Shown here: positions 35,501 through 50,500 of the stretch, in pieces | How the letters are laid out: each line of letters starts with the position of its first letter | How positions within the stretch are numbered: the stretch's first letter is position 1 | Assembly (NCBI RefSeq): GCF_026151205.1 | Contig: NC_087083.1 | Span: 10,227,460 to 10,291,459, forward strand | Origin: Bolinopsis microptera | Lineage: Eukaryota; Ctenophora; Tentaculata; Lobata; Bolinopsidae | Direction of reading: 5' to 3' | Length of the DNA stretch: 64,000 nt | Notes under the pieces: generated by a model | Told to the model about the DNA's origin: nothing | What the model saw: only the letters and a program-made list of their open reading frames with translations | Databases searched by the model: none | Translations under genes and position numbers: made by a program

Positions 35501-38500
35501 AGTTTGAACATAATATTATGACGAAGACAACCATTTAATAAGTCATAAATGAATAATCGATTGAAAAATTGGGCTTTTCATTAGCCACATACTAGTAGTA
35601 GTACTGTGTATTATATATCAGAATATGACTATTTATACTAGCAGCTGGTATGTTGAACGAAGTGATACGATGCATTTATTGAATTAATAATTAATTACCA
35701 ATTAACTAATTATGTAATTATTCATTACCTGGCACAGAGTTGAGATGTTCAACTTCTGATCGGGAGATGATGGACATTGACTCGTCCTGCAAAACAACTT
35801 CAGTTAACTTACAGTTTATGCAGCAAGTGGAAGTAAAGGGTGGATATTATAAGCGGGTATTTGTGGAACTTTGATAGATAAAAATGGTTTTTTGGGAGCA
35901 TGATCTAGTAAGTTTTTTCTCTCCCCGTTTTCAAATCTCCTAATAGTAAAATTTATAAAAAATACAATAATCAAATCATACTCTCGGACACGTCAAATGT
36001 CTCAAATACTTCGATTTCGGCTCTTGTATTACTAAATGTCGTGATTTCATGAGATACTGCAGCAGCAAGACAATAGTATAGGCCGCCCAATAGTCCAATT
36101 GAATTACAGTAAACTGTGAGCCGAATATGATCTTATACCACTGTGCAACTTGCACACTGCAAAATGCACGCTCCAACAGTCAAATCGATAATTCTGTTGA
36201 AACCAGGACCTCTGGATAGAAACCTCGGGATAAGAGCATGGATATGAACCTCAGAATAAGAGCCTGGATATGAACCTCAGAATAAGAGCCTGGATATGAA
36301 CCTCAGAATAAGAGCCTGGATAGAAACCTCAGAATAAGAGCCTGGATAGAAACCTCAGAATAAGAGCCTGGATATGAACCTCAGAATACGAGCCTGGATA
36401 TGAACCTCAGAATAAGAGCCTGGATAGAAACCTCAGAATAAGAGCCTGGATATGAACCTCAAAATAAGAGCCTGGATAGGAACCTCAGAATAAGAGCCTG
36501 GATATGAACCTCAGAATAAGAGCCTGGATAGAAACCTCAGAATAAGAGCCTGGATAGGAACCTCAGAATAAGAGCCTGGATAGAAACCTCAGAATAAGAG
36601 CCTGGATAGGAACCTCAGAATAAGAGCCTGGATATGAACCTCAGAATAAGAGCCTGGATATGAACCTCAGAATAAGAGCCTGGATATGAACCTCGGGATA
36701 AGAGCCTGGATAGAAACCTCAGAATAAGAGCCTGGATAGGAACCTCAGAATAAGAGCCTGGATATGAACCTCAGAATAAGAGCCTGGATATGAACCTCAG
36801 AATAAGAGCCTGGATATGAACCTCAGAATAAGAACCTGGATAGAAACCTCGGAATAAGAGCCTGGATAGAAACCTCGGGATAAGAGCCTGGATATGAACC
36901 TCAAGAGCCTGGATATGAACCTCAGAATAAGAACCTGGATAGAAACCTCGGAATAAGAGCCTGGATAGAAACCTCGGGATAAGAGCCTGGATATGAACCT
37001 CAGAATAAGAGCCTGGATATGAACCTCAGATTAATTTACTAGTAGTGAGAGTATTGCCACAGTTCTGCAGTTAACTTATTGAGATTCAAAATTGTAACAG
37101 ATCCTCAAATTTAAGACTTTACTTCGTTGTGGTTAAATAACCAATACATTAATAATAATAACAATAAATTGAAGTTTAAGAACACTACTATCATGATAAA
37201 CTTATACTCAGCAGTGTTTAATATAATTAAGTAAGACTTAACAGAGTTAAAACTAAATGATCAAGATTTAATTTGGTCATATCTATTTTGGTCATATTAT
37301 CTGGTGTTTGATCTTTGCATAATGTGTTTAAGTACCTTTTTCTGGCTTTAGTATTGACGATATATTGTCAAGCATAATTTACTTTTCTTAACTTAGTATT
37401 CATGTTATTTTCTGGGATGACTAGTTTAAACACTGCTGAGTATAAGTTTTATCATAAAAGCGGTGCTATTAAATTTCAAACCTATTAAACCTAAACGTGG
37501 ATATCTATAAATAGACTCAGTATGCTGGGAATGTTGTTAAATAACAGAGTTTGAACTCAGACTTTAATCTTTGAGACAATTATAATATAATGTTATTTAA
37601 ATATTGTAATAATATATGATATATATTATGTAATGCATCCTAGAGGTATCGCGGCGAAATTTGCTTGACAAAATCGATGCTTGATCGTTACATCTTTAAA
37701 ACTTAGTCGTCTCAATAAGACGGCTAAGCGGTTTGCACACCCACGAATCTTCGTCACAGCCTCTGGATACCTTTTAAACAATATAATCCCCATTTTACAT
37801 TGGAGTTTGACAGTTTTAACTACAGCTGAAGACGATTTACACAAGTATTTTGAAAGCTCCTGCTAATAAAATCCTTTCGTATCTCTTATATGTTTTAAAT
37901 ATCCCCCTCCAGGTTTTAACTAAGATATACTACACAATGGTGTTTGTTAGTTGTTTCGGAGTAGGACTGTGTTCCACTAACAATCCGCCAGTAACCGGTC
38001 AACAACCGTTTTCTAGAGATTCAATCTCTTATAACCGGTAATGTTATTTTAGTTACCTAAAACAAGCGTTTTAATATTTACCATTTCTTGATTTCTTGGA
38101 TAGATTGATTTTGAATAACCAACTCTACCCTGGTCTATCAAGAACGGGGGAACATTCTAGAAGCTTTGTCTTTCAAGTTAAAACTTCGTATGCGTGTTTT
38201 GGCCAGACGAAACTAACAAAGTTGATACCTAAACAGTAATGAGTAAACACTGATTTGATATACAAAAATGTTAGTAAAAAACATATAATATAATGAATTA
38301 CTCACCACAAAAGTTGGTGGTGGTTCGGAAAGAACAAGCAGACTGGCATCAGGAACTTCAGCCACCGGGTCAACTTCCTCAACAACTGGCTCCTCAACAA
38401 CTGGCTCTGGGAGGTCCTCAGCAACTGCTTCAGGTTCCACAACTGGCTCAGGGATTACCTCTGGTTCCACAACTGGCTCAAGGACAACCTCTGGTTCCAC

Positions 38501-41500
38501 AACTGGCTCAAGGACAACCTCTGGTTCCACAACTGGCTCAAGGACAACCTCTGGTTCCACAACTGGCTCAGGGATTGCTTCAACTGGAGCCTCTGGTTCT
38601 ACAGCTACCTCAGGAACCTGAACAACAGTTACCTCCACCTCGGGTTGTTTGGTTGGAGATCCCTCCATCTCTCCAACCACCTCCGCAGCTAGTGGAGTTG
38701 AAGTGGCTACTGGAGTGATCAGTTCCAATTCAGGGGCGGCACCTTCTACTTCTGGTTCCTTGTAGACGAAGCTTTCTGCTGGGATGCTGACCGTCTGGAA
38801 AATATGATTATGATTAGAAAAAATTAAATTTTACAGCTATATTACATTTTTACAGAGTTACAGACACTGATTTCATTTAATATCGTATGATTATTATAAT
38901 ATGCGGATTATAATATGCGGATTGATCTAAAAATTAATTTGTTTTACAATTACGGTGGGACCGCTTAATATTATGTTCCTTTATTTCTGCAGTTCACGTA
39001 CGAATATCCACACCAAACTGCTACTCTATAATTACGTTTTACACTCCACACTCTCAGTAAATTATGTTAAGGAGCATATTATAATTATGGTCAGCTGAGG
39101 GTGGGTCATCAGGTATTTGAGAGCTCTCTACATTTTAACATAATATCACTACAAGTATTATAACAACCTTGGCATTCGGCCCAACTTTTGTGCTTCCTTA
39201 TTTCCTCTTTAAGTAATAAACCAACCTACTAATAACTTAATAACTATTATTATATATATATCTATATTATTAGAGAAAATAATTGGAAATAAATTAAAGA
39301 ATCTAAGGACTATTGACTACAACCAGAGTTAATATTTCTCCTGGTACTAGACTCGTACCAAGTAACGATTACTATAACATTTTCTTTTGTAAATCACAGG
39401 GGGTAGTAACTAGTGTAAACACTAAACACCAATTATCTATTGTCAAGGGTACACTTAGTACATCCCACACAGCTTTGTTAGTCTGATCTCTTCGCATACT
39501 TTGTATCAAGCTATCACGTGGTGTATTACAATGATCCACGTGCGCGGTAATTGACCAATTTGAAGACAGAGCCCCTTATATAATACTGGTAATACGCATG
39601 TACTTAAACTCTAGAATGCGATGAGAGGGTGTAAAAATGTGTGTATAATTTAGTATACTTATAGTGTACATATCTAATTAGTAGTACTTGATAACCATAT
39701 TATCAACGTTTAAAGGGCACCAGCTGGCACCTCGCCAGCAGACTCAGCAGCTGGCTGGTTGCCAACACATTCAGTAAGCCCCCCTCTACTGTACGACAAA
39801 TAACAATTAGTCACATACTTCCGACTAAAAGAATTGTCAATAGACGTTTAAGAGTGTTGGGGTTCAGGTACATAAGTATATCAAGTCCACGATATGATGA
39901 CCGATCTATTTCTAGCTTTATTACATCGTAATTTCGCTGTCGAGCTTACGTTATTACAGCTAAGTAGTTGTGGTACCAGCGGAGGAGAATTCAATAAATG
40001 TGACATAATATTATCATGTTATATATTGCGCGGCGCTCTATCTAAATTTAACATATTGTTTAAATGTGGCCATGTAAATTATAACATTATTTTGTAAAAG
40101 ATCACGTACGCAGGGAATTTAGCCGACCCTTTGCCTCTCGTAATTACACATAATAATATGGATCATAAGATCTTTAATACACAACATCCGGTTAGTGTAA
40201 CTTTACATCTAAATAGTGTTTATTAAATGATTAGGCCCTAATTACACCAATATATGGAGCCTAATTAGCTCTAATAACGTCTCCGTGTACCTCCAACTAC
40301 GACGTTATCTGGTATTGCGAGATTACATTGATCACTACTACATTTATAATCATTAAGTGACCAGAAGTTTCAGCTGTATATCTTTAATATCTTGTATTAA
40401 AAGTGCTGAAGTCACGTGATGCCAGTAGTTTTTACAACGACTGAACAATAAAACTAGAAAACCCAGCCGGGAAGTGAAAGGTGACTATTTTAACTTTATT
40501 ATCATGAAACGCACAAATCAGTTACTTTATGATCATAAACACTCGTCGTTCAAATCATTTAAACTTAATGATCACAAAATTTTAATCACTTTTAACCACT
40601 TTAACCGGCGGAGTATTCCCGGTAACAGCTAATATTATATATGTTAACTGTTCATTTCAACAGTTATATTTAACTCTTATAATATGTCTCATCAAATATT
40701 ATATTTTGTACACGTTTCTTGGCTGGTATAAACTGGTCATTTTGACACTTTAAGAGGTCTTTAAGTGCTGCAAATAAAATATGATAGTCATAATGTCCAC
40801 CATATGACATATCACGTGATATATTAATTCAACCGTATCACGTGATATAATTCAACCGTATCACGTGATATAATTCAACCATATCACGTGATATATTAAT
40901 TCAACCGTATCACGTGATATATTAATTCAACCGTATCACGTGATATAATTCAACCGTATCACGTGATATAATTCAACCATATCACGTGATATATTAATTC
41001 AACCATATCACGTGATATATTAATTCAACCGTATCACATGATATAATTCGACCGTATCACGTGATAGTTGTGGACACAACAAGAAAATTGAGAATAATCT
41101 TTGGCGGCCAAATTCTGAAAAATGCCTGGCAAATTTTGGAATTTGGCCGCCAATTTTTTTTAAAGGCCTAACTCAAAATTTCAATACAAGAGATAAGGTC
41201 GAAATGCGATTCTACGTTGATTCTGAAAATTTCATGTAAAAATATTGAAACCCTATTGAGTTCTATTGTTTTGAGCGAAATCAGTTTTGCAAATATCGCG
41301 AACTGAGATATGGACGATTTTGTTTTCATTTTTTGTGATTATTTGAAATCCACAGTTAGTTAGATACTGAGCTGATAATCATAGAGAATGTGTAGTATAA
41401 GCTTACCTTTCATATAAAGTTGGTTTCATTCAAAAATATTGATATTTGACCAATTTATGGGCCAAAATCGATCAAATTTGGTGCGTATGCCCAAATATGG

Positions 41501-44500
41501 TCATATGGTTTTTGGCTCATAACTCAGTCATTTTTTGCCCAATCTTGATGAAAATTCATATACCTGTTCAGGGGACCACTAGCTACAAGAAAAGCACATA
41601 AAATCTGGGTTTTGGGCATGTCCAGGGTATTTGGCTAAATTGGGCCTAATTTGAACCAAATATGGGCGTGGCTGCCCCGCGGGCACCGTTTGGCGGTTGG
41701 GGTCGGGGACCCCCTCAAAAGTTCGGTCACCGGTCCTAGTTTGTTGGTCAACTGCTATCTCGAAACCAAGTTTCACAAAAAAATCAGGGTGAACCCCCCC
41801 CCCCCCCCCCCCCCCCTTAAGAGTAAGAGAAGGTCACAAATTTATGAACCATACTCCCTCTAACCTCCCAGCCACCTGATATGTTGTAAATCAGTAGTCA
41901 ATGACTAGACCTGAGGGTTATTGAAAATTACAAAGAATAAAATGGCGTCTGGACTTGGGACCAGCTCATAGTACATTTCATTAATGCCCTATAAAAACCA
42001 TTCTGCTAGCTAAAAATGGGAAATTGTAAAGTGTACACTAAAGTGTACACTAAAAGTAAACTAATGCGGTTAATGCGGTTAACATTACATCTGTCTCTTT
42101 CATACTATGAACCATAATGGACACCATATGTTATTGTTTTGGTGATATTGGGTTACTGTCTACACTAAGAAGGTGATAATTGTGGTTATTAAAAATATTG
42201 AATATTTTGAGAAGTTCAGGTTCCTTTGGTAGGTAGAGGTCTAATTGATGTCAAAATTTGGCGGTGGAGTGAGCCCCTAAAGTTCCCTGAAGAGTGGAGT
42301 ACCTGGTTTTTCAGGTGTCTTATCAATAAAAGTAACAAAAATTGTACATTACGATTTTAGATACACCTCCCTTACTATTACCTATATCACCTGTATCACC
42401 TATGGCTATAAGTCCTATATAACTGTATGTAATATCCATGCTCGTTGAAAATGTTATTTACTCCGCAAACTTACAAACTACCAGTTGTTACTCTCCAGCT
42501 GTTTGGTAACTAAGCATGTGGAAATGTAATAGGTAATAACATTAAAAACACAATGTTACTTCATGTTGAGTTTGGGTGGATATCACCTTACCACAGGTGG
42601 TAAGGTCTACTTCAACAATCAACATTGTGGTATTTATCATTGTGGTATTTATCATGTGGTCAAATTTAGAAACAGTTGGTGAATATCCAATATTTATGAG
42701 ACTTTCTCTATTTCAAATAAAAAAGAAGATATGAAGCGTGAATTTTTAATTGCGGATAAAGAGCGACACACTGGGTGAAGGAAGAGAAACGAGATAATCT
42801 CATTGCATTTACATCAGATGTAGAGGGAGCAGGTGTTTCTTACCAGAGCAGTATCAAGTGTAACCTGGTGTTCCTTTACTAGAGCAGTATCAAGTGTAAC
42901 CTGCCGCATATAATACCATGTTCTATTAAAAGTAACATGTGGTGTTTCCTTATCTCCCACTTCACCACTTCTTCATGGACATATAAATTATCAAATATTC
43001 CCAGACTCTAGAATACTCCAGAATGTTACATTATCATGTTTTAACCATATTATGTTACAAACTGGTTCCCCTCTTCCCCTTCATTAATCTATGAGATTTT
43101 GCCCAAATACCCACACATTATCTGTAACTTCTCACATTAACTCAGGTGCAGGTGTCGTGTTACCGCGAGGAAGGTCGGGGACAGAGTACCGTATAACACG
43201 TACACTAGTGCCGTATAACACGTACTCTGAACACTATCACATGTCATTGATCGAGTGTGCCATTGAAAGACTTTCTAGCTTTTATCAAATTTGTTTTATA
43301 ATAACCCAGCTTGACAGCCTGTGAGGCCTGATACTAGTGATATTTGAATTTCCTGGTATAATGACCAATCACGTGAGTACAGTGACCGATCACGTGAGTA
43401 TAGTGACCGATCACGTGAGTACAGTGACCGATCACGTGAGTATAGTGACCGATCACGTGAGTATAGTGACCTATCACGTGAGTATAGTGACCGATCACGT
43501 GAGTATAGTGACCGATCACGTGAGTATAATAGTGACCGATCACGTGAGTATAGTGACCGATCACGTGAGTATAGTGACCGATCACGTGAGTATAGTGACC
43601 GATCACGTGAGTATAGTGACCGATCAAGTGTTTATAATGACCGATCACGTGAGTATAGTGACCGATCACGTGAGTATAGTGACCGATCACGTGAGTATAG
43701 TGACCGATCACGTGAGTATAGTGACCGATCACGTGATTATAATGACCAATCACGTGAGTATAGTGACCGATCACGTGAGTATAGTGACCGATCACGTGAG
43801 TGCTCAGCACAGTGCTGGATATAACACACACGTAACTCTGACATAGTTCACTTGGTCAGTCCGATTGTTGAATAGTTGAATGTTGATAGCTTCAAGGATT
43901 TATACATTATTGGCCCAAGGTTCAAGAACTAGAGGCGTTTTGTGTGTTATAAAATTTGACAGCACAGATGGCTGGACACTTTTATAAGATGACGTGAACA
44001 AGTTATATTACTACTTACTATTGCAATTAGACCACGTGACAGCGTAATATTAGACCACGTGATCACATGGAGCTATGTGCAGCATGCAGCATGTGCCCTG
44101 AACGCTGAAAACGTGCCAGATCTCAAATTATCTGACTACCTTTAAATGAAGTTTTGTAAAGTTTTTTAACTGTTATTGAAATTTTACATATATCGATTCA
44201 GCACGCGAAACGCTTAAATACGTGATTTTAATATTTTGTACATTGATTCACTCAATAACTGGGATGAAAAATCACGTACATAGAATGAAGGTTATGAGCA
44301 AGTGATCTATTATTGCAAGGACGAATTTGGTGGGGTATGATCAGGATTTTCAATACTACGCCGGACTGACCCATAATTCTTAATTGGGGTTCATTGCCGA
44401 TAATATTTGCCTTCAGTTCATGGACCTGTTCAGTAACTCTGATATCCAAAATATTTGGCGCATCTATAACTAGTCGTGAGGCAAAAATGTTGTGATCATT

Positions 44501-47500
44501 GTTGAAACTGAAGAATGAGTAAAATATGTTATCACAATATCATGTTTTAATGTTTCTCTAACTTTCAAAAACAAGAAAGTTGGTACTCATGCAATGAGTC
44601 ATGTTAAAACTTTCACTTACATAGTTATAATATCATAATGCTAGTACGTCATAATGATACGTCATAATACTACGGCATACTTATACGTCATAATGCTACG
44701 TCATAATGCTACGTCATAATGAATTGATACGTCACAATGATACGTCACAATGATACGTCATAATGGTACGTCATAATGAAACGTCATAATGATACGTCAT
44801 AATGATACGTCATAATGACATAATGCTACATAACGATACTACCTTACTATTAATCTTACAACTGATCGTGTGTGTGTGTGGTATATTTTGAGTGTTAAGT
44901 TTTGTGACGTAAAACTCCGTCACACAAGACTTCACGGGATAGTAAAATATATGCAGTCCAGTGGGTTTGTGATTGTGTCTGTAAACAATTTGGCAAACAT
45001 TGGCAAAAACTTAAAACTTAAAACAGTCATATTTATTTGGTTAATTTTCATTGTAATTCGGTCTAAATCGTGATAATCTACTGAAAGCGATTGTACTTAT
45101 TTCTGGACTTAAAAGGCAATGTCTAAGGATGTTAATTCACAAAGTTAACAATGCCCATAATATTATAATACAGTAGTTTGACTCTTAAATACCTCTTGGT
45201 TTATTTTTAGCATCCTGATCCGCCAACCGGTTATACAACCCCTTCACAAAGTATTAAATCACAAGCTTGAAGCAACTTAATACTGGTTCATATTACCGTA
45301 CATGGAGCAGAGATAAAGTTAACCTGATAACGTTAACATGGTTAACCTGATAACGTTAACAAGATAACAGGATCCAATGTGGTTTTAAGCTCTGATAATA
45401 TTAGTTTACAGTTCTTTAGAATGTGAGAGCGAGAGCTGTGGTAAAGTTAAGGCCAGAGAGGTGAGGGGGGAAGCATATATTGTGACAAAGCTGAATCTCC
45501 AGCAGCTCTGTCACATTATATTAATTAAATTATTATGTGAAAACTGAAAAATATACGTTTACCCCCCCCCCCGGCCCCCCCTCCCTCTGGGCTTAACGTT
45601 GTAACCGTATCCGGCTACTTCCTTTATCTGCATTCCTTGTTCGGTGTGAGGTATAAGGTCTTAATTCCTAGGTTTTATAAAATGTCTGATTTTGTAATTT
45701 ACTGAGTGGATAGATCAGCTAGAATGAAGTTTTGACGACAACCAGAATTATAAAGTTAACAAGATACCTGGCCTGGATATATATATAATATGGTTAAAGC
45801 TGATAAAATGTCAGATTAAAATGTCTTGAACTCTGATTTTGGTTGTTTTTTTTAAAGGACAGTCAGAATCAGGCTGAGGAACAGTGTTCATTTGGTTTTC
45901 AACAGATTTTGAGGTTTACTGATAATATCTTTCCGAATAATATCTTATATTTATTACCGGACACTATTTGAAACCTTTTAAAACCAACATGTGGGGGGGG
46001 GGTCCAACCCGATCAATTCCGATCATTCCGATCCCGATTTTGGCCTCATCAACCCTCATATCGGAAAAATCGGGAAAATTTAAATCTTCCCTCTGAGGTT
46101 TCTAGGCGATATAGGTAGCTATTTCTGTACTTAAATATGACAAGAAATCGATTGGTGGTGGTCCCAGAACTCCAAAATGGTATCTTGTTCCAAACAAGAA
46201 TCGTTTCGTCCGAAAAACAACACAATGTCGAATCAACTCTTGTTTGACAGAAACATCCACCCCGGTCCACAATTGAAAGAGGTACGGTTGGTAATAACAA
46301 TCGTAACAAATAGCGAACGCTTTAGTAACTTTTGATTTAAATTGTCTCCACAATTTGTCTCCACAATTTGTAACAGGCTATCTGCAGAAATGGGTAGCAC
46401 GGTTAATGACTGGTCCTTTCTCAAACTTCCAATCCTCAGTTAGATACAAAGAATAGTCTACACAATTTTCAATAACATTAAAAGGGATGAAAATCACTTT
46501 ATTTATCAAAATCTTTATTTATCATGTAACAACTTTTCCATAGTACTGGAGAGTAAAACTCTATTAAACAAAAAAATTCTCGAGCACATTTTGAGTCAGT
46601 AACAGTAACATGTCAATATGTTACAGACTCAAATGCGTTTAAAAACATTTTAGTAACAATAAATTGTGTAAACTGATGAGGAGGAGGAGGACTGAGGAGA
46701 AGGAGGACTGAGGAGGACAGAGGAGGAAGACTGAGGAGGACCAGGACGAGCACTGGGAGGATGAGGACGAGGACGAGGACTAAGGACGAGGACTAGGAGG
46801 ATGAGGACGAGGACTAAGGACGATGAGGACGAGGACTAAGGACGAGGAGGAGGACGACTGAGGAGGACGACTGATTAGGAGGAGGACTGATTAGGAGGAG
46901 AAGGAAGAGAAGAAGGAGGAGGATGAGGAAGAGAACTGAGGAGGAGGAGGAGAAGGAGGAAGACTGAGGAGAAAGAGGAGGACCGAGAAGGACTGAGGAG
47001 GAAGAGGACTGAAGAGGAGAGGGAGGACTGAGGAAGAGGAGCAGGATTGGTGGAGGAAGACGAGAAGGAGGAGAAGGAGGAGGACGAGAGCGAGGACGAG
47101 GAGGAAGACTGAGGAGGAGGACTGTTAAAAAGGAGAAGGACGAGGACTGAGGAGGAGGACTGAGGATGAGGAGAAGGAGGACTGGGGGAGGACTAAGGAC
47201 GAGGAGGACTGAGGAGGAGGACTGAGGGGATGAGGAGGAGGAGAAGGAGGACTGGGGAGGACTGAGGAAGAGGAGGACTTAGGGAGGACTGAGGAGGAGG
47301 AGGACTGAGGAGGATGATGAGGAGGAGGACTGAGGATGAGGAGAAGGAGGACTGGGGAAGGACTGATGAGGAGGAGGACTGGGGGAGGACTGAGGAGCAG
47401 GAGGATGACTTAGGAGTAGGAGGAGAAGGAGGAGAAGGAGGAAAAGGATGAGAGGGAGGAGGAGGACTGAGGAGGAGGAGGAGGAGGACTTAGGAGTAGG

Positions 47501-50500
47501 AGGAGAGAAGGAGAAGGAGGACTGGCGAGGAGGAAGACTGACGAGGAGGAGAAGGACTGCGGAGGAGGAGGACTGAGGAGAAGGACTGCGGAGGAGGACT
47601 GACGAGTAGGAGGAAGAGGAGGACTGAGGAGGAACAAGATGAGGACTGAAGAGGATGAGGAGGATGAGAAGGAGGACTGGGGGAGGACTGAGGAAGAGGA
47701 GGACTTGGGGAGGAGGATGAGGAGGATGAGACTGATGAGGACGAGGAGGACTGAGGAGGAAGACTGAGGAGGATGTGGACGAGGACTAAGGACGAGGACT
47801 AGGAGGATGAGGACAAGGGCTAATGAAGAGGAGGAGGACGACTGAGGAGGAGGACTGATTAGGAGGAGAAGGAAGAGGAGAAGGAGGAGGAGGATGAGGA
47901 GGAGGACTGAGGAGGAGGAGGATAAGGAGGAGAACGAGGAGGAGGATGAGGAGGACTGAAGAGGAGGAGGATAAGGAGGGGAATGAGGAGGTGGAGGAGG
48001 ACGAGGAGGAGGACTCAGGAGGAAGACTGAAGAGGAGGATGATGAGGATGAGGACTGAGGAGGAATACTGAAGAGGACGAGGACTAAGGACGAGGAGGAG
48101 GAGGACGACGACTGAGGAGGAGGAATGATTAGGAGTAGAAGAAAAAGGAGAAGGAGGAGGAGGAGGAGGAGGAGGAGGAGAAGGAGGAGGATGAGGACTG
48201 GGGGAGGACTGAGGAGGAGGATAAGGAGGAGGAGGACTAAGGACGAGGACGAGGACGAGGACGATTATGAGGAGGACAGAGGATGAGGACTGATGAGGAG
48301 GAGGATGAGGAGGAGAAGGAGGAGGAGGACTGGGGGAGGACTCAGGAGGAAGAGGATGATGACTGAGGAGGAGGATGAGGACTCAGGAGGAGGACTCAGG
48401 AGGTGGACTCAGGAGGTGGAGGAGGATGAGAAGGACTCAGGAGGAGGAGGACGACTATGAGGAGGACTGAGGAGGACTGATGGGGAGGAGAAGGAGGATC
48501 AGGAGGAGAAATGAGGATGAGGAGGAGGAGAAGAAGAAGGAGAAGGAGAAGGAGGAGGACTGGGAGTAGGACTGAGGAGGAGAAGGGGATTGAGGAGGAA
48601 GGTGAGGAGGACTGAGGAGAAGGACGAGGACGAGGAGTCAGGAAGAGGACTGAAGAGGACTGAGGAGGAGAAGGACTCAGGAGGAGGAAGACTTAGGAGG
48701 AGGAGGAGGAGGACATCTAAATGTTTTGTCTGTTTTTGTCCGTTTTTGTCCGCCCTACTTTTTGTCCGTTTTGAAAATACAGGGTACCGAACGGACACAA
48801 AACATGATCCCCCAGCCAAGCATGTGTTACGATACAAATGTACTTGACTATACATTTAAGGTGCAGTGTACTAGTGATATTATGGTATGTTTAAAGACCG
48901 GACCACAAAATATAACCCGGTACCTAGTGTTGTACTAATACATAATAACAAGTAACAGGGATAAAATTAATGAGCAGAAACAATCGATCTCACGTCAAGA
49001 GGCCAAAGCACTCGGGTCTGGGAGTACATGACAACTCCAACTAGTAGTGAGCATACTAGCCCCTGCAGTGGAAAAACACATAAAACATACTATTGGAATG
49101 TCCAATTAGTTCGTTTTCTCATAACAATATAGCATATGTAGGGGTTCTGGTTGAATTATATCACTTCTGAGAGGTTTTAGAGATCGATTCTCTTAAATTT
49201 CTCAATTTTCCGATTTTTCCGATTTTTCCGATTCCGATTTTGGCCTCATCAACCCTCATATCGGACATCGGGTTGGACCCCCCCCAACATGTAATGCTCA
49301 AGTACGTGACAAAAAGTTCATTATTTAAATCTCTACCAGCCATTATTTCTAACTTTCTAATTATGTAAAATTTTCTGATAAAAGTAGAATATTAAATTTC
49401 AAGAGTCGTTGACTCGAGATTAGACCTTATCAATCGTTTTTCACTGAATAACCTTATCTTAAGCCATGACTTATCAGTTATCACTAATCAAGTTGAGCAT
49501 TCAAAATGTATTTTTTTAACATAAAGTGCAATTCAACCTCGGTATAATCCACAAATCTCATATTTTTATGATACGAAACGAAACACTGTATTTACTACCC
49601 CGCTACTACCTTGAAATCCCCGGAAATCTGGTACAGTTAGGTAATTTTCTTAGACCCAATTATCGTTATCTAGAGATAAAGAAATCACGGCTAATTGGCG
49701 GAGATAAGGAAATGAACGTCGTCAGGTTCTCTTTATCAGTACCTGTTATTTAATTACGTGATGAAACCTCGAATGTACTGTTACAGCCCCTTTACTACCA
49801 GACGTGTTACCCCACATCTAGAAACACATTATTCTGCACTTGGAGGAAATTCCAAGTTTGGGAGAACATTTTAGTTGCAAAAGAGGAAATTTCTAAAATA
49901 TCCGAACTTTTCTTAGGGCATTTATTAAAATAAAAGAATAAGCACATTTTTGAGGGAGGACGGAATTGAAGACAAATTTAAACATTCTCGATGCGGGCAT
50001 GTAACACACCATAACACCATCCTGCACGATTCTATAATTATACATACTTACCATAAGTGTACTAATTCTACTCACTTCTAATGACAGGTTACATTATAGT
50101 CTATTAACAAATTTGACCAAAACCCATAATCATGGGTAGAGTGTACCGCTGCCAGTGTCTCTCTTTTCCAAACAAAAGGAAATGATATTAATTTAAGGAA
50201 CCGTCCGCTAATGCAAATTGATACCGAGAATGAAATCGGTCGCTCGCTTTTTCAAATCAATAAGCTTTATTACAATTCGTAAGCCGTGATCGAATGGAAA
50301 AATCGAGCGACCGATTTCATTCTCGGTATCAATTTGCATTAGCGGACGGTTCCTTAAATTAATATCATTTCCTTTTGTTTGGAAAAGAGAGACACTGGCA
50401 GCGGTACACTCTACCCATGATTATGGGTTTTGGTCAAATATCATCTCTTTTTGATTATAATGTCAGGATAATTTACACAGTAGAAACTTCATTAACAAGG

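Larger units (their letters stand above)
45993..49285. mobile_element. 3.3-kb TIR element with 8-bp target duplication
   Basis: The left end GGGGGGGGTCCAACCCGAT is inverted at the right as ATCGGGTTGGACCCCCCCC. CAACATGT occurs directly outside both ends (45985-45992 and 49285-49292, the shared C ambiguous), an 8-bp target duplication. CCTCATCAACCCTCATATCGG-like subterminal segments occur near both ends in the same orientation. Most of the interior is the polypurine block. No transposase was recognised. The 8-bp duplication is compatible with hAT, Merlin, P or MULE types; I cannot decide. Confidence 0.8.

Noticed and set aside
39715-39770. Minus-strand Ala/Glu segment (AESAGEVPAGAL) as another exon in intron 7
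   Set aside because: A stop follows at once and no donor is visible; too short to support.
43334-43846. Long ORFs on both strands encoding a heptapeptide repeat
   Set aside because: A 21-bp stop-free tandem array opens both strands automatically; there is no unique coding sequence at either end.
47410-48855. Ser/Pro-rich and Glu/Arg-rich ORFs in the polypurine block
   Set aside because: Low-complexity translation of GAGGAGGAC repeats with no supporting signal.
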